Shown in pieces: positions 17,007 through 24,101 of a DNA stretch of 64,000 bases. Position numbers and translations under genes: made by a program. Numbering within the stretch: the first letter of the stretch is position 1; each line of letters starts with the position of its first letter. The notes under the pieces are model-generated. The model was given only the letters and a program-made list of their open reading frames with translations. It was not told the DNA's origin and searched no databases. Source of the stretch: Paraglaciecola sp030730205 (lineage in GTDB: Bacteria > Pseudomonadota > Gammaproteobacteria > Enterobacterales > Alteromonadaceae); the NCBI RefSeq assembly GCF_052119645.1, contig NZ_JBGQOM010000005.1, forward strand, positions 1 to 64,000. Direction: 5' to 3'.

Positions 17007-17273
17007 TTAATTCATTGATGATTTTTCTGCGCTACGCAAACCTGAAATTTCTTCTGATAACTGATATTTTTTATCCGTTACGATGGCCTCTAATACTTCT
17101 AGTCTAGACTTAACTGCTGCTAACTCATTTTTGATATTACTTTTTTCAGAGTCGTTCAAGTTCGCGTTTAGTTTCGCCATGTCCTTTTTGTGGGATGTCC
17201 AAGTGCCAATAATCACAATGGGTAATACAAACGCAAATAAAATAATTAGTACAAACAACATGCCTTCATCCAT
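17007..17273 (-). CDS. Small membrane-anchored coiled-coil protein (PspB-like)
   Basis: An 88-residue protein. One membrane segment at about 5-25 (MLFVLIILFAFVLPIVIIGTW) is followed by a charged region with heptad-like spacing (KNELAAVKSRLEVLEAIVTDK). Size, order and the segment SRLEVLEAIVTD resemble phage-shock protein B, but no pspA or pspC is nearby, so the name is a structural comparison only. A strong ribosome binding site (AAAGGAGA, six bases before ATG) supports expression. It could be co-transcribed with the antiporter gene 182 bases downstream. Confidence 0.72.
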   Translation of the reverse strand: MDEGMLFVLIILFAFVLPIVIIGTWTSHKKDMAKLNANLNDSEKSNIKNELAAVKSRLEVLEAIVTDKKYQLSEEISGLRSAEKSSMN

Positions 17274-17748
17274 TTTTTTCTCCTTTTATAAATCTAATCA
17301 ATTAAGTAAACACTCAATAAGCGTAGAAGATAAAGCAGGGATCAGACCAACTATTATTTACCTTTTTAATCAATGTCTTATGTTTTTTAATAGCATGCCA
17401 AACTAGAAAAGTTGGTGTAATTGCTCACTCATTGGCGAAAAACATCATGCAATCTGCCCGAGTTATTAAGGGCATGGCAAGGCTTCAAAACAAAGAAGTA
17501 CGTGCGGAGATCCTGAGGGAATAGTAGCAAAGGAATGTTAGCATTAGAGCATCAGGCACTAATCTAGTGCAGCTACGTGAAGTGGCCGCTAGTTTTGAGC
17601 CGTTAAAATAAGCGAATTGTCGCTTTTTCGATAGGTCTGCTGGCTTATTTAAGGTTTCGTCATTTCTACTGAGACTTGGCATATATTTGGCTTTGAGCAA
17701 TTACTCTCATTGCCTCTGTTTAATTTACGTTTTCAAAAGGTTATATCA
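17274..17748. other. Gene-poor stretch with a 25-codon reading frame
   Basis: These bases hold the promoters for the PspB-like gene (minus) and the gamma-glutamyltransferase gene (plus). A short plus-strand frame at 17447-17524 (ATG to TAG) encodes an amphipathic, Arg/Lys-rich 25-residue peptide (begins MQSARVIKGMARLQNKEV) without a clear ribosome binding site. It looks like the front of a longer basic protein cut short, or chance. A minus-strand frame at 17485-17700 has no support. I see no RNA gene. Confidence 0.3.
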
Positions 17749-19515
17749 ATGAAATTACCCTTAATGCTGTTTGTTGCAGTATCGAGCACCTTAGTTGCTT
17801 GTTCAAAACCTGAGTTGTTGCAGCCTGAAGGTTCTAATCAACCATTGCCTGAAGCGAAAAAATCCGCACCGGTTATGGTCGTCACAGCAAATCCTTATGC
17901 GACTCAAGCCGGATTAGAGGTATTGAAGGCTGGCGGCTCTGCCGTTGACGCCGCAGTAGCAATAGAGGCCGTGCTTAGCTTGGTGGAGCCTCAAAGTTCG
18001 GGCTTAGCCGGCGGTGGTTTTATGGTGCATTTTAACAACGAGAGTAAAAAACTATCAGTCTATGATGGCCGCGAAACGGCACCCGCTGGCGCCACTCCCG
18101 ACATGTTTTTAGATGAAAAAGGCGAGCCAATCGGATTTCTTTTGGCTAAAAATAGCGGCTTATCAACTGGCGCTCCTGGTATGGTGTCTATGCTGTCACT
18201 AGCCCATCAAGAACAAGGCCGTTTGCCATGGAAAGAACTTTTTGGTGCTGCGAGTCAACTGGCGACCCATGGTTTTGAAATTTCGCCGCGGCTATTTGGT
18301 ATGCTAGAACGCTTTGGAAAATATATCCCAAGTACACCTGAAGAAGGTCCAACAGACGCATATCACTACTTTTTTGATGATCAAGGCCAGCCTTTCCCGG
18401 TGGGACATTTATTAAAAAATCCAGACTATGCCAAAACATTGGAGATTGTGGCACAGGATCCAAGGGCATTTTACGAGGGCGATATTGCCAAGCAAATAGC
18501 TGATATGGTTCAACGCTCGCCAAGAGCTGGCACACTAACCGTAGCCGATATTGCCGCTTATCAAGCCATTAAACGTGAGGCGCTTTGTCAGCCTTACCAC
18601 CAAACCCAAATATGTGGTGCGCCGCCACCTTCATCATGGGTAGCAGTGGGGATGATCATGGGCTTACTTGAACACAGCCAAGGTTTTAGTGCGGCCGGAA
18701 TGGATGATCCTAACAATTGGGCTTTGCTGGCGAAAGCACAACAATTAGCGTATGCAGACCGAGACCAATTTATTGCTGATCCAAGTGTTATCGATATGCC
18801 GATTTACGGCATGTTAAACAAAGATTACCTAAAAGAGCGTGCCATGTTATTAGCGGGGAACAAGAGCTTGGCGTCGATTTCGGCAGGTGATCCTTGGCTC
18901 TTTAATGATCAACTGCAAACTCGTTTAACCGGTCAAGACGGGACTCATGATGTGCACGGCACCACTCACTTTGTAATAGTTGATGCTAAGGGCGATGTGG
19001 TATCGATGACCGCAACAGTGGAAAGTATTTTCGGCACCACGCGGATGGCAGGCGGCATGTTTTTAAACAATCAGTTAACCGACTTTTCATTTAGGCCCGT
19101 GGATGACGAAGGTTTGCCAATTGTGAATGCGGTGGCACCAGGAAAACGTCCCCGTTCATCGATGTCACCTACGATTGTACTAGACCAAAACGGCGAGTTT
19201 TTAATGGCAACTGGCTCACCGGGTGGTAATAACATCATTGCTTATACCGTGAAAACTTTGGTGGGTGTATTTGAATGGGGCCTAAGTGCTCAGGATGCGG
19301 TTGATTTGCCCAATATGGTGGCACGAGGTGAAACCGTTAGATTAGAAAAAGAGCTGACCCCTGACATCGTCATAACAACGATGCAAAACCTAGGATTTAA
19401 CGTCGATGCCTCGCAAGGCGAAAATTCAGGATTAAGTGTTATTTTGCGTAAATCAGACGGCTCCTTAGAAGGGGCGGCTGATAAACGCAGAGAAGGCGTT
19501 ATCGGCACCTTGTAA
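17749..19515 (+). CDS. ggt: Gamma-glutamyltransferase, lipoprotein form
   Basis: An Ntn hydrolase that splits or transfers the gamma-glutamyl group of glutathione and related peptides. The start at 17749 has AAAAGG eight bases upstream and opens a lipoprotein signal ending STLVAC (C18); the longer frame from 17710 would hide it. The 588-residue precursor carries the large-subunit motifs (GGSAVDAAVAIEAVLSLVEP, SGLAGGGFM) and the self-cleavage site G404|T405-T406-H407, with T405 the likely N-terminal nucleophile of the small subunit. The small subunit has MSPTIVL and GSPGGNNI. Lipid anchoring suggests action in the periplasm facing a membrane, helping to salvage glutathione-derived amino acids. 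A long hairpin terminator follows. Confidence 0.94.
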   Translation: MKLPLMLFVAVSSTLVACSKPELLQPEGSNQPLPEAKKSAPVMVVTANPYATQAGLEVLKAGGSAVDAAVAIEAVLSLVEPQSSGLAGGGFMVHFNNESKKLSVYDGRETAPAGATPDMFLDEKGEPIGFLLAKNSGLSTGAPGMVSMLSLAHQEQGRLPWKELFGAASQLATHGFEISPRLFGMLERFGKYIPSTPEEGPTDAYHYFFDDQGQPFPVGHLLKNPDYAKTLEIVAQDPRAFYEGDIAKQIADMVQRSPRAGTLTVADIAAYQAIKREALCQPYHQTQICGAPPPSSWVAVGMIMGLLEHSQGFSAAGMDDPNNWALLAKAQQLAYADRDQFIADPSVIDMPIYGMLNKDYLKERAMLLAGNKSLASISAGDPWLFNDQLQTRLTGQDGTHDVHGTTHFVIVDAKGDVVSMTATVESIFGTTRMAGGMFLNNQLTDFSFRPVDDEGLPIVNAVAPGKRPRSSMSPTIVLDQNGEFLMATGSPGGNNIIAYTVKTLVGVFEWGLSAQDAVDLPNMVARGETVRLEKELTPDIVITTMQNLGFNVDASQGENSGLSVILRKSDGSLEGAADKRREGVIGTL

Positions 19516-19544
19516 CGCGTTACAATGTGTATAGAGCATATCAG

Positions 19545-19590
19545 CAGGACACGCATCCCTCTCATTTAGGGATGAGTGTCCTGTCTTTTT
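19545..19590 (+). terminator. Strong rho-independent terminator of ggt
   Basis: A 16-base stem (CAGGACACGCATCCCT with AGGGATGAGTGTCCTG, one mismatch) closes a seven-base loop and is followed by a short T-run at 19586-19590. It lies between convergent ggt and bdhA. Confidence 0.85.
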
Positions 19591-19634
19591 ACCTGCTTAA
19601 TACCACTGTGCTGATGTCCAATGGCAATGTAGTT

Positions 19635-20402
19635 TTATCTGGCCGTCCAGCCACCATCAATGACCATGGTTTGCGCCGTTATATTGCGGGCAGTATCAGC
19701 TATTAAAAAAGCTGCAGTAGCCGCCAATTCATCCATTTCAATAAAGGATTTTTTCGGCATAGGCTCTAACATTATTTTGTTAACAACGTCATTTTCGCTG
19801 ATCCCGTGTTCAAGGGCTTGGGCAGCGATTTGTTTGTCTACTAATGGCGTTCGAACATAAGCGGGGCAGATAGTATTAATAGTAATGTTACAATCGCCGG
19901 TTTCTAAGGCAATGGTTTTAGCAAAGCCTAATAAACCATGTTTGGCGGCTACATAAGCTGATTTAAATGGTGAAGCAACCAACGAATGGACGGAGCCAAT
20001 ATTGATTATCCGACCAAAGTTTTGTTCGCGCATGGATGGCAAGAATGCTTGCGTCATCAAGGCCGGCCCCACCAACATAATATTAATTAATTGCTGCCAT
20101 TTATCTGCCGGAAAGTCCTCAATTCGAGAAACATGTTGAATACCCGCGTTGTTGATCAGCACATCTATTTTTAGTGGAGACAATCGTCCTGGCAAGGCGG
20201 CAACGTGCTCTGCTTGGCTGACATCTACTGCTATGGCTGAGGTCGAATAACCCGCATCGCTGAGTTTGCGTGCCGCCTCTTGCGCGGTGTTAAGCTGCAA
20301 ATCAGCAATAATGATTTGATGGCCCAAGGTGGCGAGTTGTTGGGCGATACCAAAACCGATACCACTGGCTCCGCCGGTAATGAGGATGTTTTTTGAAAGC
20401 AT
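19635..20402 (-). CDS. bdhA: 3-hydroxybutyrate dehydrogenase (SDR family)
   Basis: A cytoplasmic NAD+-dependent oxidation of (R)-3-hydroxybutyrate to acetoacetate. The 255-residue protein starts at ATG 20402 (AGG seven bases upstream); the frame to 20525 adds 41 residues unlike the family. The Rossmann motif TGGASGIG is at 9-16, NNAG at 84-87, and the triad is S137, Y150 and K154. The stretch LVASPFKSAYVAAKHG is typical of 3-hydroxybutyrate dehydrogenases. It lies eight bases after the stop of the PHB depolymerase gene, as the last gene of the operon. It would oxidise the monomer released by the upstream hydrolases. Confidence 0.9.
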   Translation of the reverse strand: MLSKNILITGGASGIGFGIAQQLATLGHQIIIADLQLNTAQEAARKLSDAGYSTSAIAVDVSQAEHVAALPGRLSPLKIDVLINNAGIQHVSRIEDFPADKWQQLINIMLVGPALMTQAFLPSMREQNFGRIINIGSVHSLVASPFKSAYVAAKHGLLGFAKTIALETGDCNITINTICPAYVRTPLVDKQIAAQALEHGISENDVVNKIMLEPMPKKSFIEMDELAATAAFLIADTARNITAQTMVIDGGWTAR

Positions 20403-20410
20403 AGTTGGGC

Positions 20411-21409
20411 CTATTGTTGAATAGAATAATGTTGTAATGAGCGGGCCATACGAATAACCGCTTGGATTTGTTGACCTTGTTGCGTGGCATATTCTGCACC
20501 GGTATAACCCCACCAATCCCAGCAACCTTGAGGATTAAGAGGCATGAAGGTTGAGTTTTTAGTTTGGGGGTAGAGCACCACCATTCGATTATTGTCAGCC
20601 CAATTATTCAGACCACTGAGCTGGGCATATTGGGTTCCCACGCTTTGTGAATTTTGATTGCAGCCGTGAAAGCTAATGTGTAGCGAACAGCTTTCACCTG
20701 CAGCACAGCTTTTGGGTACATAAGCGTAGGCAAGATCAGCCAGCGTGCTTGCCGACTCACCGCCAAGTTGTTGTTGATCAAGTTCTACTATTTGCCCTTG
20801 GGGCGTGTCGACCCGAACCGCAAAATCATCAAACAAATAGCCGAACATTTCCCCCGCTGCATCATATTGGCAGTTGCCAATATAGGGCGAAACTGACTGC
20901 TGGCAATCGCTGCCCTCACTCAGTGTAGGAAACAGGTGTGAGGCGGCTTGGTCGTTGACGTACTTGACATTTTCTTTGCCTGCTAATTCTACGTATTGCT
21001 CATAGAGTGCGTCACTGACTTCTTGTTTTACTTTATTGTCATTGGCTCCGTGAAAAAGCCATACTTTACTTTTTTTAAGGTTAGTAAGGGGAGATATTTT
21101 TTCTTCCGTCGCATAGGTGTTTGCCACACTGTTTAAGTGATTTAAGTCAATGGGGCTTAGCACTTGATTTACACACTGCTCGAGAGCAGTTTTGATGCTG
21201 CCTTGAGCGCAGTAATAGGGACCTGCGGCAATGATACCGATTTTTGTTACCCAATCAGAATGAGCAAGATGAAACTGATTGGCCATGTAACCGCCACTAG
21301 AGAGTCCTGAAACACTGATTTGCTCCAAGGAAAGATCCAGTTTTTGCGGCGCAGCTATGACGCTGCCAGCGCTGATACTTAAAGCTAAACAAATAAGTTT
21401 GTAGGTCAT
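20411..21409 (-). CDS. Secreted poly(3-hydroxybutyrate) depolymerase-type esterase
   Basis: This alpha/beta hydrolase resembles extracellular PHB depolymerases (Esterase_PHB group). A signal peptide of about 20 residues (ending VIAA|PQ) predicts export. The lipase box GLSSG is at 35-39 with S37 as nucleophile, and the oxyanion/HGCNQ element typical of this group follows (HISFHGCNQNSQS). The ending CWDWWGYTG is also typical. At 332 residues it is short, with no separate PHB-binding domain, so it may act on oligomers or amorphous polymer. AAGGAAG precedes the start. It is the third gene of the operon gntP-esterase-depolymerase-bdhA. Confidence 0.85.
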   Translation of the reverse strand: MTYKLICLALSISAGSVIAAPQKLDLSLEQISVSGLSSGGYMANQFHLAHSDWVTKIGIIAAGPYYCAQGSIKTALEQCVNQVLSPIDLNHLNSVANTYATEEKISPLTNLKKSKVWLFHGANDNKVKQEVSDALYEQYVELAGKENVKYVNDQAASHLFPTLSEGSDCQQSVSPYIGNCQYDAAGEMFGYLFDDFAVRVDTPQGQIVELDQQQLGGESASTLADLAYAYVPKSCAAGESCSLHISFHGCNQNSQSVGTQYAQLSGLNNWADNNRMVVLYPQTKNSTFMPLNPQGCWDWWGYTGAEYATQQGQQIQAVIRMARSLQHYSIQQ

Positions 21410-21418
21410 GTTGCTTCC

Positions 21419-22597
21419 TTATTGCGCTAAGAATTGTTTTATTTTGTCGCCTTGCTGGCTAATTAACGACACCCCATTTAAGTGTCCTAAATTTCCCTCT
21501 AACTCAATTAGCTCACTCTGTTTTCCTAATGCTAATAAGGTTTGATGGGCTCGTTTAGCTAAATAGGGCATTAACAATAAGTCATTACTAGCGGGTAAAA
21601 ACAGGCTTTTGGCTTTCACATTTTGCAGTCCCTTGGCAAGCTCACCTTGATGGCCTGCAACAAATAATTGATTTGCCCTGACCAAATACAGTAAGTGATT
21701 GGCGTCCATTAATCGCGCACGTTGCTGCGCTCGTTCACGTAACCAACACACAATAGCGGGGGACTGATGGATGTCTTGCAAAATGGCTTGTTGTGACGAT
21801 TGATGATCTATATCGCTTGTTGACGCCACTTGATTAAAAAATTCTGGGCTTAGCGCCGCTTGAGTAATGAACATCAAAGCTGCTGTAAGGCCCTCTAAGG
21901 GGGGGCTTGAAGCATAATAATCACCCTGTCGCCAGTTCGGGTCCAGACGAATAGGAATAGCCCATTGCTCTAATAAACTACTAGACCAATCGTCAGTTTC
22001 ACCGCTACCTACGACAGAAATCATGCGAGGTACCCAATCCGGATAGGCTGCCGCCCAGTCAATCGCTTGCATGGAGCCCATTGATGCGCCCACGACCCCA
22101 TATAATTGCTTGATACCTAATGATTCGAGCACGGCTTTTTGTATGTTCACAAAATCTCGAATGGTCACTACCGGAAAGCTTAGCCCGTAGGGTTTGCCGG
22201 TATCAGGATTAATTGAAGCAGGCCCGGTGGTAATCGTATTAGGATCATTAGCATTTAAATTAACCAAGCTATCCACACTGATGACAAAATAGTGATCGGT
22301 GTCGATGGCTTTGCCCGGACCAATAATTGCGTCCCAATACCCAGCTTGGGGATCATCACTTGCATATTTTCCTGCTGCGTGAGAGTTAGCCGAAAAATAG
22401 TGGGTGATTAAAATAGCATTGTCTTTTTGTTTATTAAGTTTTCCGTAACTCTCATAGCCTATTTTGACATCGTTAATGATGCTACCGCCAAAGGTGGTAA
22501 AGGTGTCGGCATGAAATTGCTTCTTGGTCACCAGAGTCTCGCCTTGAGGGGCAGCGCTGAGCAGCAGGCAGGCCAGTGCGATTGATTTATACAACAT
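21419..22597 (-). CDS. Secreted MetX-like alpha/beta hydrolase (putative esterase)
   Basis: The fold and spacing match homoserine O-acetyltransferase (MetX): S172 in GASMGSMQ, D339 in ASNDLL and H372 in GHLNG form the expected triad. However, a signal peptide (MLYKSIALACLLLSAAPQG) predicts export, which does not suit methionine biosynthesis. RefSeq names such proteins 'MetX-like putative esterase'. The context (a PHB depolymerase 10 bases downstream, a permease 20 bases upstream) suggests hydrolysis of 3-hydroxybutyrate oligomers or another ester in the periplasm. The substrate is inferred, not seen. Confidence 0.78.
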   Translation of the reverse strand: MLYKSIALACLLLSAAPQGETLVTKKQFHADTFTTFGGSIINDVKIGYESYGKLNKQKDNAILITHYFSANSHAAGKYASDDPQAGYWDAIIGPGKAIDTDHYFVISVDSLVNLNANDPNTITTGPASINPDTGKPYGLSFPVVTIRDFVNIQKAVLESLGIKQLYGVVGASMGSMQAIDWAAAYPDWVPRMISVVGSGETDDWSSSLLEQWAIPIRLDPNWRQGDYYASSPPLEGLTAALMFITQAALSPEFFNQVASTSDIDHQSSQQAILQDIHQSPAIVCWLRERAQQRARLMDANHLLYLVRANQLFVAGHQGELAKGLQNVKAKSLFLPASNDLLLMPYLAKRAHQTLLALGKQSELIELEGNLGHLNGVSLISQQGDKIKQFLAQ

Positions 22598-22617
22598 TCT
22601 TATTTCTCTTCTCTATA

Positions 22618-23913
22618 TTAAAACACTGAAAATAAGGCCACCGCCAAACTAAGCCCTAATAAAGGCACAACAACTGTTAGCGCCCCGACTGCCCAATAGG
22701 CGCGTTGATGAGTTTCATGACAAATCGCTCTGATTGTGGTGACAACATAACCGTTATGAGGCAAGGAGTCTAAAGCTCCAGAGGAAATTGCTACAATGCG
22801 GTGAAGTTCTTCTGGGTCAACACCTTGGTCAATGTAATGGGGCGCAATAAGTGGCAAGACAATCGCTTGACCTCCCGATGCAGAGCCTGTCATTCCGGCA
22901 ATTACACTAATCGCAATAGCTGCACCAATCAGTGGTGAACCCGGAATTTGGGTCATTAATTCCACCGCAGTTTGAAATGCATCAGTGGATTTGGCTATGC
23001 TCCCAAAACCCACTACAGCTGCAGTGTTCCCAATAGCAACTAGTGCCCCAGTGGTGCCCACATTAATGGCTTCTTGAATATTGAGAAAATACCGATAGTT
23101 AATCGCCACCAAGACTAAAACACCACCACCTAAGGCAACGATTAAGGCCAGTTGTTGTAAGCTGTCGTGCAATAGAAATGACAATACCAGTACCACTAAC
23201 AAGGGCACAATTCCGGTGATGGGGTGAGGTAGTTTACGCTCAACGATCACTGGGTCATGAGCTTGATGTTCAAAACATTCGCCATTGGCAACGGCTGCAT
23301 TAATCATGCGCTTGCACCACCAATAACCAAAAGTTGCCATGAATAGGGCTACCACTAAACTCACTTCCCACGCCGCAAAGGGTGAGGTTCCCAAAAATTT
23401 AATAGGGATCCAGTTTTGAATTTCTGGTGAGCCTGCTGAGGTCATAGTAAAGGTGACAGAGCCAAAGGCAAGAACAGCAGGAATAAAACGTCTCGGTAAG
23501 TTGGCGTCTTTAAATAAACTCACTGCCATAGGGTAAACCGAAAACGCCACCACAAATAAACTAACGCCACCATAGGTTAAAATGGCACAGGCTAAAATAA
23601 CCGCTATCACTGCGTTTTGTCTGCCCAGTTTTCCCACAATCCAATGAGATACTGCGTCGGCTGCGCCGCAATCCTGCATAAATTTGCCGAATAGCGCGCC
23701 AAGCAAAAACATAAAAAACCATGATGCAATAAAACCCGCAAATCCCTGCATATACAGTGTGACAAAATTGCTATCACCCACAAACACTGGAATTGAACTT
23801 GTCAGTGCCACTATTAATGCACAAAGGGGGGCGGCAATAAACAAATTGGTACCGCGAATTGTTAACACAATTAGCAGGGCTAATCCGCCTAATAAACCGA
23901 GTAAACTGAGCAT
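22618..23913 (-). CDS. GntP-family permease, probable 3-hydroxybutyrate uptake
   Basis: A 431-residue inner-membrane protein with about 12 hydrophobic segments and GntP/short-chain hydroxy acid permease features (GALFGKFMQDCGAADAVSHWIV, GGVSLFVVAFSVYPMA, SSGALDSLPHNGYVVTT near the C-terminus). GntP-type permeases are often next to bdhA in pseudomonads, which supports (R)-3-hydroxybutyrate as substrate here; gluconate is less likely because no gluconate kinase is near. AAAGGA lies eight bases before the ATG. It is the first gene of the minus-strand operon and faces the divergent TonB receptor. Confidence 0.82.
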   Translation of the reverse strand: MLSLLGLLGGLALLIVLTIRGTNLFIAAPLCALIVALTSSIPVFVGDSNFVTLYMQGFAGFIASWFFMFLLGALFGKFMQDCGAADAVSHWIVGKLGRQNAVIAVILACAILTYGGVSLFVVAFSVYPMAVSLFKDANLPRRFIPAVLAFGSVTFTMTSAGSPEIQNWIPIKFLGTSPFAAWEVSLVVALFMATFGYWWCKRMINAAVANGECFEHQAHDPVIVERKLPHPITGIVPLLVVLVLSFLLHDSLQQLALIVALGGGVLVLVAINYRYFLNIQEAINVGTTGALVAIGNTAAVVGFGSIAKSTDAFQTAVELMTQIPGSPLIGAAIAISVIAGMTGSASGGQAIVLPLIAPHYIDQGVDPEELHRIVAISSGALDSLPHNGYVVTTIRAICHETHQRAYWAVGALTVVVPLLGLSLAVALFSVF

Positions 23914-23940
23914 ACAGCTATCCTTTAAAGTTAAGTCAAT

Positions 23941-24069
23941 GATCGTAGACCTACCGTAAAGTCAGCGTATTGTGTGATGAGAAGATTCATTTTCCCATAG
24001 TACTATGGTACTAGATACCTTTGATAAGAACTGTTCTAAAGTGCATCCGATCGTAGCCTAAACGTAAAA
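23941..24069. promoter_or_regulatory. Shared control region of the PHB operon and TonB receptor: inverted repeat flanked by direct repeats
   Basis: TAGTAC-TATG-GTACTA at 23998-24013 is a perfect 6-4-6 inverted repeat overlapping a perfect 14-bp palindrome (CCATAGTACTATGG, 23995-24008). On either side lie two 21-bp direct repeats starting GATCGTAG (23941-23961 and 24049-24069), identical at 16 of 21 positions. The inverted repeat is about 90 bases from both divergent start codons. It could bind a dimeric regulator, with the NarL-type regulator encoded downstream an obvious candidate. Confidence 0.55.
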
Positions 24070-24101
24070 AAATAATTAAAATCATGTAAACAGGACTCGT
24101 T

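Noticed and set aside
17007..17273. True PspB of a phage-shock operon
   Set aside because: No pspA, pspC or pspF nearby; only size and topology agree.
17485..17700. 71-codon minus-strand frame before ggt
   Set aside because: No ribosome binding site and no sensible protein features.
21419..22597. Homoserine O-acetyltransferase (MetX) of methionine synthesis
   Set aside because: The signal peptide and the PHB-operon context contradict a cytoplasmic biosynthetic role.
22618..23913. Gluconate transporter
   Set aside because: No gluconate kinase or Entner-Doudoroff gene nearby, while bdhA and a PHB depolymerase are in the same operon.
23971..23990. CRP site in the PHB control region
   Set aside because: TGTGATGAGAAGATTCAT has a good left half only; the right half departs from TCACA.
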